64,000 bases of DNA from Roseiarcus sp963748545 (GCA_963748545.1 CAVVJO010000051.1:62001-126000); one strand, 5' to 3'; counted from the first letter of the stretch, positions 27,282 to 35,878 are shown. Program-made: numbers and translations. Notes: generated by a model from the letters alone, not told the origin.

Positions 27282-28112
27282 TTACTTGACCGCGCCGAAG
27301 GTCAGGCCGCGCACAAGCTGCTTCTGCGAGAACCAGCCGAGGATGAGGATCGGCGCGATAGCGAGGGTCGAAGCCGCCGAAAGCTTCGCCCAGAAGAAGC
27401 CTTCCGGCGCCGAGTAGGAGGCGATGAAGGCGGTGAGCGGAGCGGCGTTCGAGGTGGCGAGATTCAGCGTCCAGAACGCCTCGTTCCACGACAGGATGAT
27501 CGCAAGCAGCATGGTCGAGGCGATACCAGGAACGGCCATCGGCGTCAGCACATAGACAATCTCGTTGAAAAGCGACGCGCCGTCCATACGCGCCGCCTCC
27601 AGGATGTCGACCGGTATTTCCTTGAAGTAGGTGTAGAGCATCCAGATCAGCAGCGGCAGGTTGAGAAGCATCAGCACCAGCCCGATGCCCCACAGGCTGT
27701 CAAGCAGCCCGAGATTGCGAAAAATGAGATAGATCGGGACGAGCACGCCGACGGCGGGCATCATCTTGGTCGACAGCATCCACATCAAGAGGTCCTTGGT
27801 GCGCTTGCCCGGAGCAAACGCCATCGACCAGGCGGCGGGGACCGCGATGATGAGGCCCACGACATTGGCGCCGATCGACAGGGCGATCGAATTGAAGGCG
27901 AACTTGAGGTAGTTCGAGCGCTCCTGCACCTCGACGTAATTTTCGAGCGTCCAGTTGAAGAACAGGAACTTGGGCGGCATCGCGATCGCGTCGAGTTCGC
28001 TCTTGAAGCTCGTGATGAACGTCCACAGGATCGGAAAGAAGATCAGCAAGGCGACGATCCACGCGGCCGCGGTCACGCCGATCCGTTTGCCGATAGAATG
28101 CTTCATCGCCAT
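27282..28112 (-). CDS. smoG: Sugar/polyol ABC transporter permease (MalG-like)
   Basis: A 276-residue inner-membrane protein with six predicted membrane segments. The coupling (EAA) loop, around residues 180-200, reads EAARMDGASLFNEIVYVLTP, which contacts the ATPase. It begins three bases after the preceding permease, so the two are almost certainly co-translated and form a heterodimer. The final sequence ends KQLVRGLTFGAVK, the typical end of this class. Confidence 0.88.
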   Translation of the reverse strand: MAMKHSIGKRIGVTAAAWIVALLIFFPILWTFITSFKSELDAIAMPPKFLFFNWTLENYVEVQERSNYLKFAFNSIALSIGANVVGLIIAVPAAWSMAFAPGKRTKDLLMWMLSTKMMPAVGVLVPIYLIFRNLGLLDSLWGIGLVLMLLNLPLLIWMLYTYFKEIPVDILEAARMDGASLFNEIVYVLTPMAVPGIASTMLLAIILSWNEAFWTLNLATSNAAPLTAFIASYSAPEGFFWAKLSAASTLAIAPILILGWFSQKQLVRGLTFGAVK

Positions 28113-28115
28113 CGC

Positions 28116-28988
28116 TTAGCCCTCCAGGTTCCGGCCGATGATTCGCATCAGGAAGATTGCGACAATGTTGGCGAGCACGACCGCGACGATGCCGCCGGCG
28201 GACGCCGATCCGACGTCGAAATTGAGCAGCGCGTCTTTGTAGACGAGGAATGGGATGTTGGTGGTTGCGACGCCCGGGCCGCCGGCGGTGGTCACGTAAA
28301 TCTCGGCGAACACGCTGAGCAGGAAGATCGTCTCGATCAGAATGACCACCGTGATCGCGCGCGCAATGTGGGGCAGCACGATATAGAAGAAGTAGGAGAA
28401 GGCGCCTGCGCCGTCGAGTTGCGCCGCCTCCTTCTGCTCCTCGTCGAGCGACTGCAGCGCGGTCAGCAGGATCAGGCTCGCGAACGGCAGCCACTCCCAC
28501 GATACGACGATGATCACCGACAGCATCGGATAGTTGGTGAACCAGACGATCGGCTCGAAGCCGAACGAGCGCGCGATCCAGGCGAAGAGCCCGGAGTCCG
28601 GGTTCATCAACAGGTTCTTCCAGACCAGCGCGCTGACGGTCGGCATGACGAAGAACGGCGCAATCACCATGAGGCGCAGCACGTTCTGCCCGAACACCGG
28701 CTGGTCCATCAGCAGCGCGACCAGAATGCCGCCGCCGACGCTGATCGCAAGCACCGACACGACCAGGACCAGCGTGTTGAACAGCGAGGCGAGGAAGTCC
28801 GGGTCGGAGAGGAAGGAGACGTAATTCTGAAAGCCGACGAAGGCGGTGTTGTCGGGGTCGAGCAGGCTGTAGCGCAAACTCGAGAAATACAGGGTCATCG
28901 CCAGCGGGACGATCATCCACAGGAACAGCAGGATGACCGAGGGCGCGACAAGCAAACGGCCTGCGGCGGAAGTCTGTTGGGTCGCCAT
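28116..28988 (-). CDS. smoF: Sugar/polyol ABC transporter permease (MalF-like)
   Basis: A 290-residue permease with six predicted membrane segments and an EAA-type loop AAQLDGAGAFSYFFYIVLPH (about residues 190-209). The N-terminal segment LLVAPSVILLFLWMIVPLAMTLYFS is typical of CUT1 permeases. Between it and the binding-protein gene upstream lies a 248-base spacer with two strong stem-loops. Confidence 0.88.
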   Translation of the reverse strand: MATQQTSAAGRLLVAPSVILLFLWMIVPLAMTLYFSSLRYSLLDPDNTAFVGFQNYVSFLSDPDFLASLFNTLVLVVSVLAISVGGGILVALLMDQPVFGQNVLRLMVIAPFFVMPTVSALVWKNLLMNPDSGLFAWIARSFGFEPIVWFTNYPMLSVIIVVSWEWLPFASLILLTALQSLDEEQKEAAQLDGAGAFSYFFYIVLPHIARAITVVILIETIFLLSVFAEIYVTTAGGPGVATTNIPFLVYKDALLNFDVGSASAGGIVAVVLANIVAIFLMRIIGRNLEG

Positions 28989-29141
28989 CCTTTAGGGCCT
29001 CCCGCTGTTTTCCGAACGCGCACGCTATTCGCGCCGGGAATGGACTTATAGCAAAGGGCAAAACCGCGGCTTCAGGCGACGCGTCAACGGCCCCGCTCGC
29101 GGCGCGCGCGCCGGTCGATGTCAAAAATTGCGCCCGAAAGC

Positions 29142-29168
29142 CCCTCCCCGCGGGCGGAGCGGGGAGGG
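29142..29168. repeat. GC-rich stem-loop in binding protein-permease spacer (second)
   Basis: CCCTCCCCGC, a seven-base loop, and GCGGGGAGGG form a perfect 10-bp stem. It is one of two hairpins downstream of the binding-protein gene and probably contributes to mRNA stability or attenuation. Confidence 0.5.
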
Positions 29169-29195
29169 CAGGGACCGGGAGGACGTCCCCAAGGA

Positions 29196-29223
29196 CGCCC
29201 CGCGGATGAAACGCCGCGGGGCG
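29196..29223. terminator. Intercistronic stem-loop after the binding-protein gene
   Basis: CGCCCCGCGG, an eight-base loop ATGAAACG, and CCGCGGGGCG form a perfect 10-bp stem 13 bases beyond the stop of the binding-protein gene. There is no T-run, so partial termination or 3'-end protection is likelier than full termination. This is a common way for binding proteins to be made in excess over permeases. Confidence 0.55.
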
Positions 29224-29236
29224 AACCGGTCTCAGG

Positions 29237-30553
29237 CTACTTGATGTAGCCTGCCTTCTTCATTGCGGCTTCCGTGCTCGCCTGCGACTTGGCGAGCGCG
29301 TCGTCGACGCTCATCGAGCCTGCAAGCGCGGCCGAGAAGTTCTGACCCACCGTCGTCGCGATTCCCTGGAACTCGGGGATCGCCACGAACTGCACGCCCG
29401 TATACGGAACCGGCTTAACCGTCGGATGGTTCGGGTCCGCCGAGTTGATGGAGTCGATCGTCAGCTGGGCGAACGGCGCGGCCTTCAGATAATCGGGGTT
29501 CTTGTAGAGCGAGGTCCGGGTCCCCGGAGGAACATGGGCCCAGCCTTCCTTTTCGGCCACGAGGTCGGTGTAGTGTTTGCTTGTCGCCCAGGAGACGAAC
29601 TTCTCGGCGGCGTCGATCTTGTTCGAGCCGGCCGGGACGGCGAGCGACCACGCCCACAGCCAGTTGCCGCGCTTGCCGAGGCCATCGTCTGGCGCGAGGG
29701 CGAAGCCGACCTTGTCGGCGACCTTCGACTGCTTCGGATCCGTCACGAACCCGGCGGCGACCGTGGCGTCGATCCACATGCCGCACTTGCCGTCGTTGAA
29801 CAGCGCGAGGTTCTCGTTGAAGCCGTTGGACGATGCGCCGGGGGGCCCGTCGGCCTTCATCAGCGGCACGTAGTAGTCGAGCGTCGCTTTCCATTCCGGC
29901 GTGTTGAACTGCGGCTGCCACTTCTCGTCGAACCAGCGCGCCCCGAACGAGTTGGCGGTCGCGGTCAGGAACGCCATGTTCTCGCCCCAGCCCGGCTTGC
30001 CGCGCAGGCAGACGCCATAGACGCCCGCCGCCTTGTCGGTCATCTTGTCGGCGGCTTCCTTGATGAACGCCCAGGTCGGCTTCTCCGGCATCTTGAGGCC
30101 GGCCTTCTCCATCAGGTCCGTGCGGTACATGACGAAGGAGCTTTCGCCGTAGAACGGCGCAGCATAGAGCTTCCCGTCGAGCGAAAGGCCCGCGCGGATC
30201 GCCGGCAGAAGATCGTCGACGTCGTAGTCCGCGCCCAGCTTGTCGAGCGGAACGAGCCAACCCTTCTTGGCCCAGATCGGGGTCTCGTAGGTGCCGATGG
30301 TCAGCACATCGAACTGGCCTCCCTTGGTGGCGATGTCGGTCGTCACCTTCTGGCGCAGCACGTTCTCTTCGAGCGTGACCCAGTTGAGCTTGATATCCGG
30401 GTTGGCTTTAGTGAAATCATCCGTCAGCTTTTGCATCCGGATCATGTCGCCATTGTTGACGGTGGCGATGGTGAGGGTGGTGTCGGCGTAGGCGGGGAGC
30501 GCGAAGCCCGAAAGCGCGACGGCCCCCAGCAGGGCCTTCACGAGAACCTTCAT
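29237..30553 (-). CDS. smoE: Sugar/polyol ABC transporter substrate-binding protein
   Basis: A 438-residue periplasmic binding protein of extracellular family 1. The signal peptide MKVLVKALLGAVALSGFALPAYA is followed by TTLTIATVNNGDMIRM. The Trp-rich middle (KPTWAFIKEA, GNWLWAWSLAVP) is usual for polyol binders such as SmoE. It is the first gene of the transport module, with promoter-like sequence upstream between it and the SorC regulator gene. Ligand is inferred to be a polyol from the cluster. Confidence 0.87.
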   Translation of the reverse strand: MKVLVKALLGAVALSGFALPAYADTTLTIATVNNGDMIRMQKLTDDFTKANPDIKLNWVTLEENVLRQKVTTDIATKGGQFDVLTIGTYETPIWAKKGWLVPLDKLGADYDVDDLLPAIRAGLSLDGKLYAAPFYGESSFVMYRTDLMEKAGLKMPEKPTWAFIKEAADKMTDKAAGVYGVCLRGKPGWGENMAFLTATANSFGARWFDEKWQPQFNTPEWKATLDYYVPLMKADGPPGASSNGFNENLALFNDGKCGMWIDATVAAGFVTDPKQSKVADKVGFALAPDDGLGKRGNWLWAWSLAVPAGSNKIDAAEKFVSWATSKHYTDLVAEKEGWAHVPPGTRTSLYKNPDYLKAAPFAQLTIDSINSADPNHPTVKPVPYTGVQFVAIPEFQGIATTVGQNFSAALAGSMSVDDALAKSQASTEAAMKKAGYIK

Positions 30554-30608
30554 GACGTATCCTCCATGTGCAATGCCGCCAGGTGGGCAATTGCTTAGTC
30601 AGCGGGCG

Positions 30609-30672
30609 AATACTCAACAGAGCGAGCCGGCGAAGTCAACGAAAATCGTCGCTGCACTGCACAAATTCTGCA
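30609..30672 (-). promoter_or_regulatory. Candidate promoter and palindromic operator of the transport operon
   Basis: On the minus strand TTGACT (30639-30634) and TGAGTA (30616-30611) are spaced by 17 bases and point to the binding-protein gene. Just upstream lies TGCACAAATTCTGCA (30658-30672), with TGCA inverted arms, a possible SorC site. The -10 match is poor, so this is tentative. Confidence 0.35.
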
Positions 30673-30724
30673 AGTCTTACCGCCAAGCTTATGATAACAG
30701 GCAACAATATGGGCTATCTGACGC

Positions 30725-31684
30725 CTAGCGCTGGAGCAGATGTTCGGCCGTCGACTTGTCTGTGACAAGGCCTGAAATCAGGCCGCCGGTCAGCGCCCCC
30801 CGCAGCGGCGCCCGCCGCGAGGGGCCCATCGCCACCCCGATCACCAGACGATTGCCGGCCTTCTTGAGCGGCGCGCCCGCCACAAGCCGATTCACGCCCT
30901 CGTCGAGCACCCGGCCGGCCCCGTCGAAGGCCCAGCCGGTGATCTCGCCGACCGCGCCGAGGTTGCGCATCGTCTCGGCCTCCTGTCGGGTGATGATGCC
31001 GTCCTGCACCAGGGGCGCCGAATTGCCGATCGAGCCGACGCCGACGAAGGTCACGTCCGTCCGCTCGACCAGGTCGAACAGGCTCTTCACCGAGGCGAGG
31101 CTGGTCAGCAACTCGCGCTCCTCGACCGAGCGCGCCACCACCGGCAGCGGCATCGGATAATGGGGCGCGCGCACGGTGTCGGAGACGCGGATGATCACGT
31201 CGTAGAACGACGCCGAGCCGTCGATCTTGGTCGTGCCGACCAGCGCCACCAGCCGGTGCTGCGGACATTCCATCGCCGGGAGCTGGTCGGCGACCGCGCG
31301 CATGGTGCGGCCGGTGCCGATGCCGATGATCGCGGGCTCGGTCCGTCTCAGCCACCGCTCGAACTCGGCCGCCGCGACCTGGGCGATGCCGAGCGTCGAG
31401 GACGCCGAATCCGGATCGGTCGGGGCGACGTCGCAATAGCGCAGGTCGTAGCGGCGCTTCAGGCCCGCCGCCAGCTCCATGCAGCGGGCGATCGGATGGT
31501 CGAGCCTGACCTTGATCAGCCGTTCGCTGATGGCGAGCGACACGAGCCGCTGCGCCGCCTGGCGGGAAATGCCGAGCTTCCGCGCAATCTCGTCCTGGGT
31601 GTTGCCGGCGACGTAATAGAGCCACCCCGCGCGGGCGGCCTCATCGAGCCTCAGTCCGTCGTGATCCCCCCTGCGCGCCATCAT
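30725..31684 (-). CDS. SorC/DeoR-type sugar-binding transcriptional regulator
   Basis: A 319-residue regulator with an N-terminal helix-turn-helix (about 28-52, NTQDEIARKLGISRQAAQRLV). The C-terminal sugar-phosphate-sensing domain of the SorC family (about 65-315) has IGIGTGRTMRAV and FVGVGSIG. Members usually respond to phosphorylated sugars. Its ATG overlaps the TGA of the kinase-HAD gene (ATGATG), so it is translationally coupled to it. It most likely controls the polyol cluster, probably through the spacer ahead of the binding-protein gene. The open frame extends upstream through the kinase gene and is not supported. Confidence 0.85.
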   Translation of the reverse strand: MMARRGDHDGLRLDEAARAGWLYYVAGNTQDEIARKLGISRQAAQRLVSLAISERLIKVRLDHPIARCMELAAGLKRRYDLRYCDVAPTDPDSASSTLGIAQVAAAEFERWLRRTEPAIIGIGTGRTMRAVADQLPAMECPQHRLVALVGTTKIDGSASFYDVIIRVSDTVRAPHYPMPLPVVARSVEERELLTSLASVKSLFDLVERTDVTFVGVGSIGNSAPLVQDGIITRQEAETMRNLGAVGEITGWAFDGAGRVLDEGVNRLVAGAPLKKAGNRLVIGVAMGPSRRAPLRGALTGGLISGLVTDKSTAEHLLQR

Positions 31685-33987
31685 GTCCCCTGCGCGACCG
31701 CCGGGCCCTGCTCGGGCGGCCGCCAATTGGCGACAAGCTCCGGCAGCCGCGCCATGTCGTCGAAAATGAGCGCGGCGCCGGCGGCCGTCAATTCGGCGCC
31801 CTGAGCGGGCTCGGAAAAGTGGCTCGCGCCGACGAAGCCGAACACGGTCATGTCGGCTGCGCGTGCGGCCGTGACGCCTGCGACGCTGTCCTCGATGACC
31901 AGACACTCCTGGGGCGCGGCCCGCATCGCGCGCGCGGCGAACAGGAAGAGATCCGGAAAGGGCTTGCCGCGCTGCACTTCTGCGGACGAGAAGATGTTGG
32001 GCGCAAACAGGGACTCGTAATCGGTGACGCGCAGCGCGAAACGGAGGCGCTGGGGGGCGCTCGACGAGGCGACGCAGACGCGGGCGTGCAGCCCGTTGAC
32101 CGCCTGCCGCACGCCCTCGACGCCTTTGAGCTCACGTTCGAAAGTCGCCAGAATCGCCCGCGCCAAGAGGCCTGAGAAATCCTTCGGCAGCGGCCGGCCG
32201 AGCTCCTGTTCGATCTGTCTCAGCACGCCGTCCTGACGCATGCCGAGGAACCGTTCGCGAGTCTCCTCGTCGCTGAGATGCAGCCCCGCTTCCCCCAACA
32301 TGCGTCGGGTCACGCCCAGCGCGATCAATTCGCTGTCGACCAGCACGCCGTCGCAGTCGAAGATGACGACCTCAGGCCAGCGCGCCGCCCGCATCGCCTT
32401 GCGCGCCTCCCGCTCCGCCCGCGCGAGAATTGCGGCGGCGCGGCGTTTTCGCGCGTGGAAGGCGGCGATGTCTCCGCCAGCCGGCTCGACGCCGGCGCCG
32501 AGCGCCGACATCGAGGTCATCGCGGACGTCAGGGTTTTGAGCCCCGAGGCGGCGGCGCCGATCATTGCCGAGCCCAGCAGCACCGGTTCCGGCGTCTCGG
32601 GCGAGGCGACGGGCAGGCCGGTGACGTCGGCGACGATCTGGCGCACGAGCGGGCTCTGGGCCGGGCCGCCGCTCGCCACGATCCTCTCGAAGGCGTAGCC
32701 GGCGCGCTCGTACGCCGCCACGACGTCCGCGACCCCGTAGGCGAGGGCGCACAGGCCCGCGACATAGAGCTCTTCGAGGCTCGCGATGTCGTCGCGCAGA
32801 TCGAGCCCGACAACGCCGCCGCGCGCTTCGGCGTCCGCGAGCGGCGCGCGCTCGCCGATGAAGGAGGGCAGCGCGTGCAGGCGCTCGGCGAGCAGCGCCG
32901 CTTGCGAGAGGCCGCCTGTGCGCGCGGCGATCGCGCGCTCCAACGCTTCGAAACCTTCTGCGGAGACTTCGGCAAAGGCCGGGTGCATGCGGACAAGCCG
33001 GTCGATCGCTGCGCCGAACGCCGACTGGCCGCCGTCCATCAGCCATTGGCCGGGAATCAGCCCCGAAAGATGCGGTCCCCACAAGGCGTCGATGAAATGC
33101 GGTTCATCCGAAACCGCGAGGCAGCCGGACGAGGTGCCGAGGATGAGCGCCAGGCGCTTGCGCGGATCGCCTGGCGCGCGTCCCTCGCGGGCGCCGAGGG
33201 AGGCCAGCGCGCCGGCGTGGGCGTCGATCAGCCCGGCCCCGACCGCAGCGCCGGCGTGCAGTCCCATCTGAGCGGCCGCTTCGGCCGTGAGGCCGATTCC
33301 GAGCGGCCTTCCCGGCTCGACGATCTCCGCGCCGAGGCGGGCGAAGTCGTTCGCCGCGAGGGAGCCGAGCCCGATGCTGTCCAAGAACGCCCGCGGCCAG
33401 CGCCGCTCGTGCGCCAGATAGCCGAACTTGCAGGCGACCGAGCAAAGCGAGCGGGCGAGCGAGCCGGTCGCGCGGAAGGACAGCCAGTCGGTGAGGCCGA
33501 GACAATGGGCGGCCTTGGCGAAGGTTTCCGGTTTCGTGCGGCTGAGCCAGGCGAGCTTCGGCGTCTGCATCTCGGGCGACAGGGCGCCCCCGACATAGCG
33601 TAGGACCTCGTGGCCGCCGGCGTTGATGCGCTCGGCGTCCTCGGCCGCGCGATGGTCCATCCACGCCATGACGTCGCGTTCCGGCGCGTCATGGGCGCTG
33701 ATCGACAGGGGTTTCAACGCCGCGTCGAGCGCGACCAGCGAGCAGGTGGCGGCGAAGCCGACGCCGGCGAAGGCCTCGGGCGGAAAGCCGCTCGCCGCGA
33801 CCGCCTCGCGCACGGCTTCGGTCGTGGCGGCCCAGATATCGGCCGACGATTGCTCGACCGCGTCGCCCGGCTCGCGCCAGAGCGCGATCGGCCGCCGGGC
33901 GCTGGCGAGCAGCCGTCCGTCACAATCGAACGCCCCGGCGCGGGCGCTGCCCGTCCCGACGTCCACGCCAACAAATGCCTTGCTCAT
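31681..33987 (-). CDS. FGGY-family pentulose kinase fused to HAD-family phosphatase
   Basis: One uninterrupted 768-residue frame holds two enzymes. Residues 1 to about 525 are an FGGY kinase of the ribulokinase type: GVDVGTGSARAGAFD, WMDHRAAEDAERI, GLIDAHAGALASLG, and VASGGPAQSPLVRQIVADV. After a basic, Ala-rich helical linker (about 508-538) comes a HAD subfamily IA phosphatase: VIFDCDGVLVDSE (catalytic Asp pair), VASSSAPQ, and GKPFPDLFLFAA with ECLVIEDSVAGV. The kinase probably phosphorylates a ketopentose such as D-ribulose made by the dehydrogenases of the cluster. The phosphatase substrate is unknown. These functions are normally on separate proteins. It is the first gene of the cluster and overlaps the regulator start. 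Confidence 0.88.
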   Translation of the reverse strand: MSKAFVGVDVGTGSARAGAFDCDGRLLASARRPIALWREPGDAVEQSSADIWAATTEAVREAVAASGFPPEAFAGVGFAATCSLVALDAALKPLSISAHDAPERDVMAWMDHRAAEDAERINAGGHEVLRYVGGALSPEMQTPKLAWLSRTKPETFAKAAHCLGLTDWLSFRATGSLARSLCSVACKFGYLAHERRWPRAFLDSIGLGSLAANDFARLGAEIVEPGRPLGIGLTAEAAAQMGLHAGAAVGAGLIDAHAGALASLGAREGRAPGDPRKRLALILGTSSGCLAVSDEPHFIDALWGPHLSGLIPGQWLMDGGQSAFGAAIDRLVRMHPAFAEVSAEGFEALERAIAARTGGLSQAALLAERLHALPSFIGERAPLADAEARGGVVGLDLRDDIASLEELYVAGLCALAYGVADVVAAYERAGYAFERIVASGGPAQSPLVRQIVADVTGLPVASPETPEPVLLGSAMIGAAASGLKTLTSAMTSMSALGAGVEPAGGDIAAFHARKRRAAAILARAEREARKAMRAARWPEVVIFDCDGVLVDSELIALGVTRRMLGEAGLHLSDEETRERFLGMRQDGVLRQIEQELGRPLPKDFSGLLARAILATFERELKGVEGVRQAVNGLHARVCVASSSAPQRLRFALRVTDYESLFAPNIFSSAEVQRGKPFPDLFLFAARAMRAAPQECLVIEDSVAGVTAARAADMTVFGFVGASHFSEPAQGAELTAAGAALIFDDMARLPELVANWRPPEQGPAVAQGT

Positions 33988-34240
33988 TGCTGAGGCCGCC
34001 CTCCACGCGCGACCGGGAGATTCGGCCTTTCAGCCGCCCCTGACAAGCGCCGAGACCTGAAACGCCGGAAGTCCTTCCCGGATCATCGAGTTCTCGGTGG
34101 TGAATTCGAAACCCACGCGGAGATCGACCCGGCGGGGCGATCTGCCGCATTGTCGAACCGTGCGGCGGGAGAGTGCGCGCGTTGCGCGGCCGCCAAACTG
34201 TCGCTAAAGCGGGCCGGACTTCATAAGAGAGGCGACGCCC

Positions 34241-34954
34241 ATGCGACCTTCCAAACGCGCTGCGGACGAAATGCGCAAGGTCAGCTTTGAGCGCGGGGTG
34301 GCCCGCTACGCCGAGGGCTCTTGTATCGTCCGCTGCGGCGAAACCCACGTACTGTGCGCCGCCTCGCTCGAGGACAAGCCGCCGCCGTGGCTGAGAGGCC
34401 AGGGCAGGGGCTGGGTGACGGCCGAATACGCCATGCTGCCGCGCGCGACCCTGACCCGCACCCGACGCGAATCCTCGACCGGCCGGGTCTCCGGCCGGAC
34501 CCAGGAAATCCAGCGGCTGATCGGCCGATCGTTGCGCGCCGTCGTCGACCTGCCGAAGCTCGGCGAGCGCCAGATCACCATCGATTGCGACGTGCTGCAG
34601 GCCGACGGGGGCACCCGCACCGCCTCCATCACCGGCGCCTGGATCGCCCTGCGCGACTGCATCCAATGGATGGTCCAACGCTCGATCCTGAAGGAGAGCG
34701 TGCTCAAGGACCATGTCGCCGCGGTCTCTTGCGGCGTGGTCGCCGGCGAAGCGGTGATCGATCTCGACTACGCCGAGGATTCGACCGCCGAAACCGACGC
34801 CAATTTCGTCATGACCGGCCGGGGCGGCCTCGTCGAGGTCCAGGGCTCCGCAGAGGGCGCGCCGTTCAGCGAGGCGGAGCTTTTGAAGATGCTGGCGCTG
34901 GCGCGACGCGGGATCGAGGGCCTGGTCGCGCTGCAGAAGGCGGCGATCGGGTAG
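34241..34954 (+). CDS. rph: Ribonuclease PH
   Basis: A 237-residue phosphorolytic 3'-5' exoribonuclease that trims tRNA 3' ends. MRPSKRAADEMRKVSFERG, TEYAMLPRAT-type sequence (AEYAMLPRATLTRTRRE), GRTQEIQRLIGRSLRA and GEAVIDLDYAEDS are typical. The C-terminal helix ends KAAIG. It diverges from the polyol cluster across 253 bases that should hold both promoters. In many relatives rph neighbours hrcA or rdgB; here an accessory patch follows. Confidence 0.96.
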   Translation: MRPSKRAADEMRKVSFERGVARYAEGSCIVRCGETHVLCAASLEDKPPPWLRGQGRGWVTAEYAMLPRATLTRTRRESSTGRVSGRTQEIQRLIGRSLRAVVDLPKLGERQITIDCDVLQADGGTRTASITGAWIALRDCIQWMVQRSILKESVLKDHVAAVSCGVVAGEAVIDLDYAEDSTAETDANFVMTGRGGLVEVQGSAEGAPFSEAELLKMLALARRGIEGLVALQKAAIG

Positions 34955-35012
34955 GGGCGAGGTTCGCAAACGAGGCACGAGCCATTTTCGGCCAATCACA
35001 ATAGAGCTGGAC

Positions 35013-35323
35013 ATGCTCGCAATCTCTATTCGTCAAACTTGGGCGTGGGCCGTCATCCGCGCTGGCAAGGACGTCGAGAACAGAACCTGGAATCTCCTCA
35101 TGCGCGCCGAACGCGCGCTCGGTCAGTAGCTGTATATCCATGCGGGCAAGTCAGTCCCGAAGTGCGCCGACCTAGATCGGGTGCGCGATTACTTTAACGA
35201 ACGCCGGGTGACTCTGCCGCCTGCCACAGTCTGGACTATGGCGGTGTTATGGGTGTTGTTACGCTAAAGGACTTCATCTACCTGGACGACAAGGACCGCC
35301 CGTGGCTGGCCTATGAGTGTTGA
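35013..35323 (+). pseudogene. Broken ASCH-domain gene
   Basis: The first 38 codons from ATG 35013 read MLAISIRQTWAWAVIRAGKDVENRTW, the start of an ASCH-domain protein. The frame then meets TAG at 35127, after which LYIHAGKS continues the domain in the same frame. A later shift near 35230 is needed to read GGVMGVVTLKDF, and the end is lost. ASCH proteins are thought to bind RNA. One stop plus one frameshift make this a degraded gene. Confidence 0.6.
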
Positions 35324-35568
35324 TGAGCGTCAACGTAGGCGCGCAGCACGGCGTTCATTCGCGTAAGATGACCTTTGCCCTGCGCCTTGAACCAACTGAC
35401 AATATCGGCGTCGAGCCTTAAATGCACAGACGTTTTGCCGCTCCGCATGACGACGCGAGCCTTTTTCCAAAAGTCCTCCCCCAGCGATTCCGCCTCGGGC
35501 GCATCGGGATGCGTTTGATCTTCGCCCCGCGCTCGCCTGGCTTGGATCTCGCTAAGAGAATATCTCAC
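35311..35568 (-). CDS. brnA: BrnA-type antitoxin
   Basis: An 85-residue protein ending in the ribbon-helix-helix region of BrnA: SGKTSVHLRLDADIVSWFKAQ and HLTRMNAVLRAYVDAH. BrnA neutralises the BrnT ribonuclease toxin and represses its own operon. GTG 35568 overlaps the end of the brnT remnant by 17 bases, the usual brnT-brnA arrangement; the open frame upstream is toxin sequence in another frame. The antitoxin looks intact while its toxin is truncated. Confidence 0.78.
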   Translation of the reverse strand: MRYSLSEIQARRARGEDQTHPDAPEAESLGEDFWKKARVVMRSGKTSVHLRLDADIVSWFKAQGKGHLTRMNAVLRAYVDAHQHS

Positions 35569-35755
35569 GGTAGTAGGTTTCTCGCTTATGCTTGTTCGCT
35601 TTCTGCGCGGTGATGATCCGAATGACGGTCTCGCTGCGCCACGTGTACGCGACGCGGTATATTTCGGTTTCGACGCGGCCAAGGGCCATGAATCGCAGTT
35701 CGCCGTAGTCCTCGCAATCATCGATCCTCTCGAGCGATCGGGTAGGGCCGCTTAC
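35552..35755 (-). pseudogene. brnT: BrnT toxin remnant (5' half missing)
   Basis: The C-terminal half of a BrnT toxin is present: RSLERIDDCEDYGELRFMALGR, then ETVIRIITAQKANKHKRE and the usual Tyr-rich end. Residues before RSLERID (open frame to 35824) are Pro-rich and do not match the BrnT N-terminus, which normally holds the conserved Trp-Asp-x-x-Lys and Asn-x-x-Lys-His catalytic region. So the gene appears to have lost its 5' half, and RNase activity is unlikely. Confidence 0.6.
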
Positions 35756-35852
35756 GCCCGGTCGAGCGGGGAAACGTCGGGGCAGGGCGCAAGGCGGACC
35801 GGGCGGGACCGCCTGGAGCGGCACGCCGGCGGAAAACCGCTGCGGATCTCAA

Positions 35853-35878
35853 CCCTTCGCCGACGGCCCAGCGAAGGG
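35853..35878. terminator. Hairpin downstream of the DUF6790 gene
   Basis: CCCTTCGC, a ten-base loop, and GCGAAGGG form a perfect 8-bp stem 42 bases after the stop of the minus-strand membrane-protein gene. No T-run follows. Confidence 0.35.

Noticed and set aside
27021..29051. A 676-codon plus-strand open frame across the ATPase and permease genes
   Set aside because: It is antisense to three well-identified ABC transporter genes and consists of low-complexity Arg, Asp and Gln-rich sequence.
35127..35129. Readthrough or recoding of TAG in the ASCH-like gene
   Set aside because: A second lesion (frameshift near 35230) and loss of the C-terminus make simple decay more likely.
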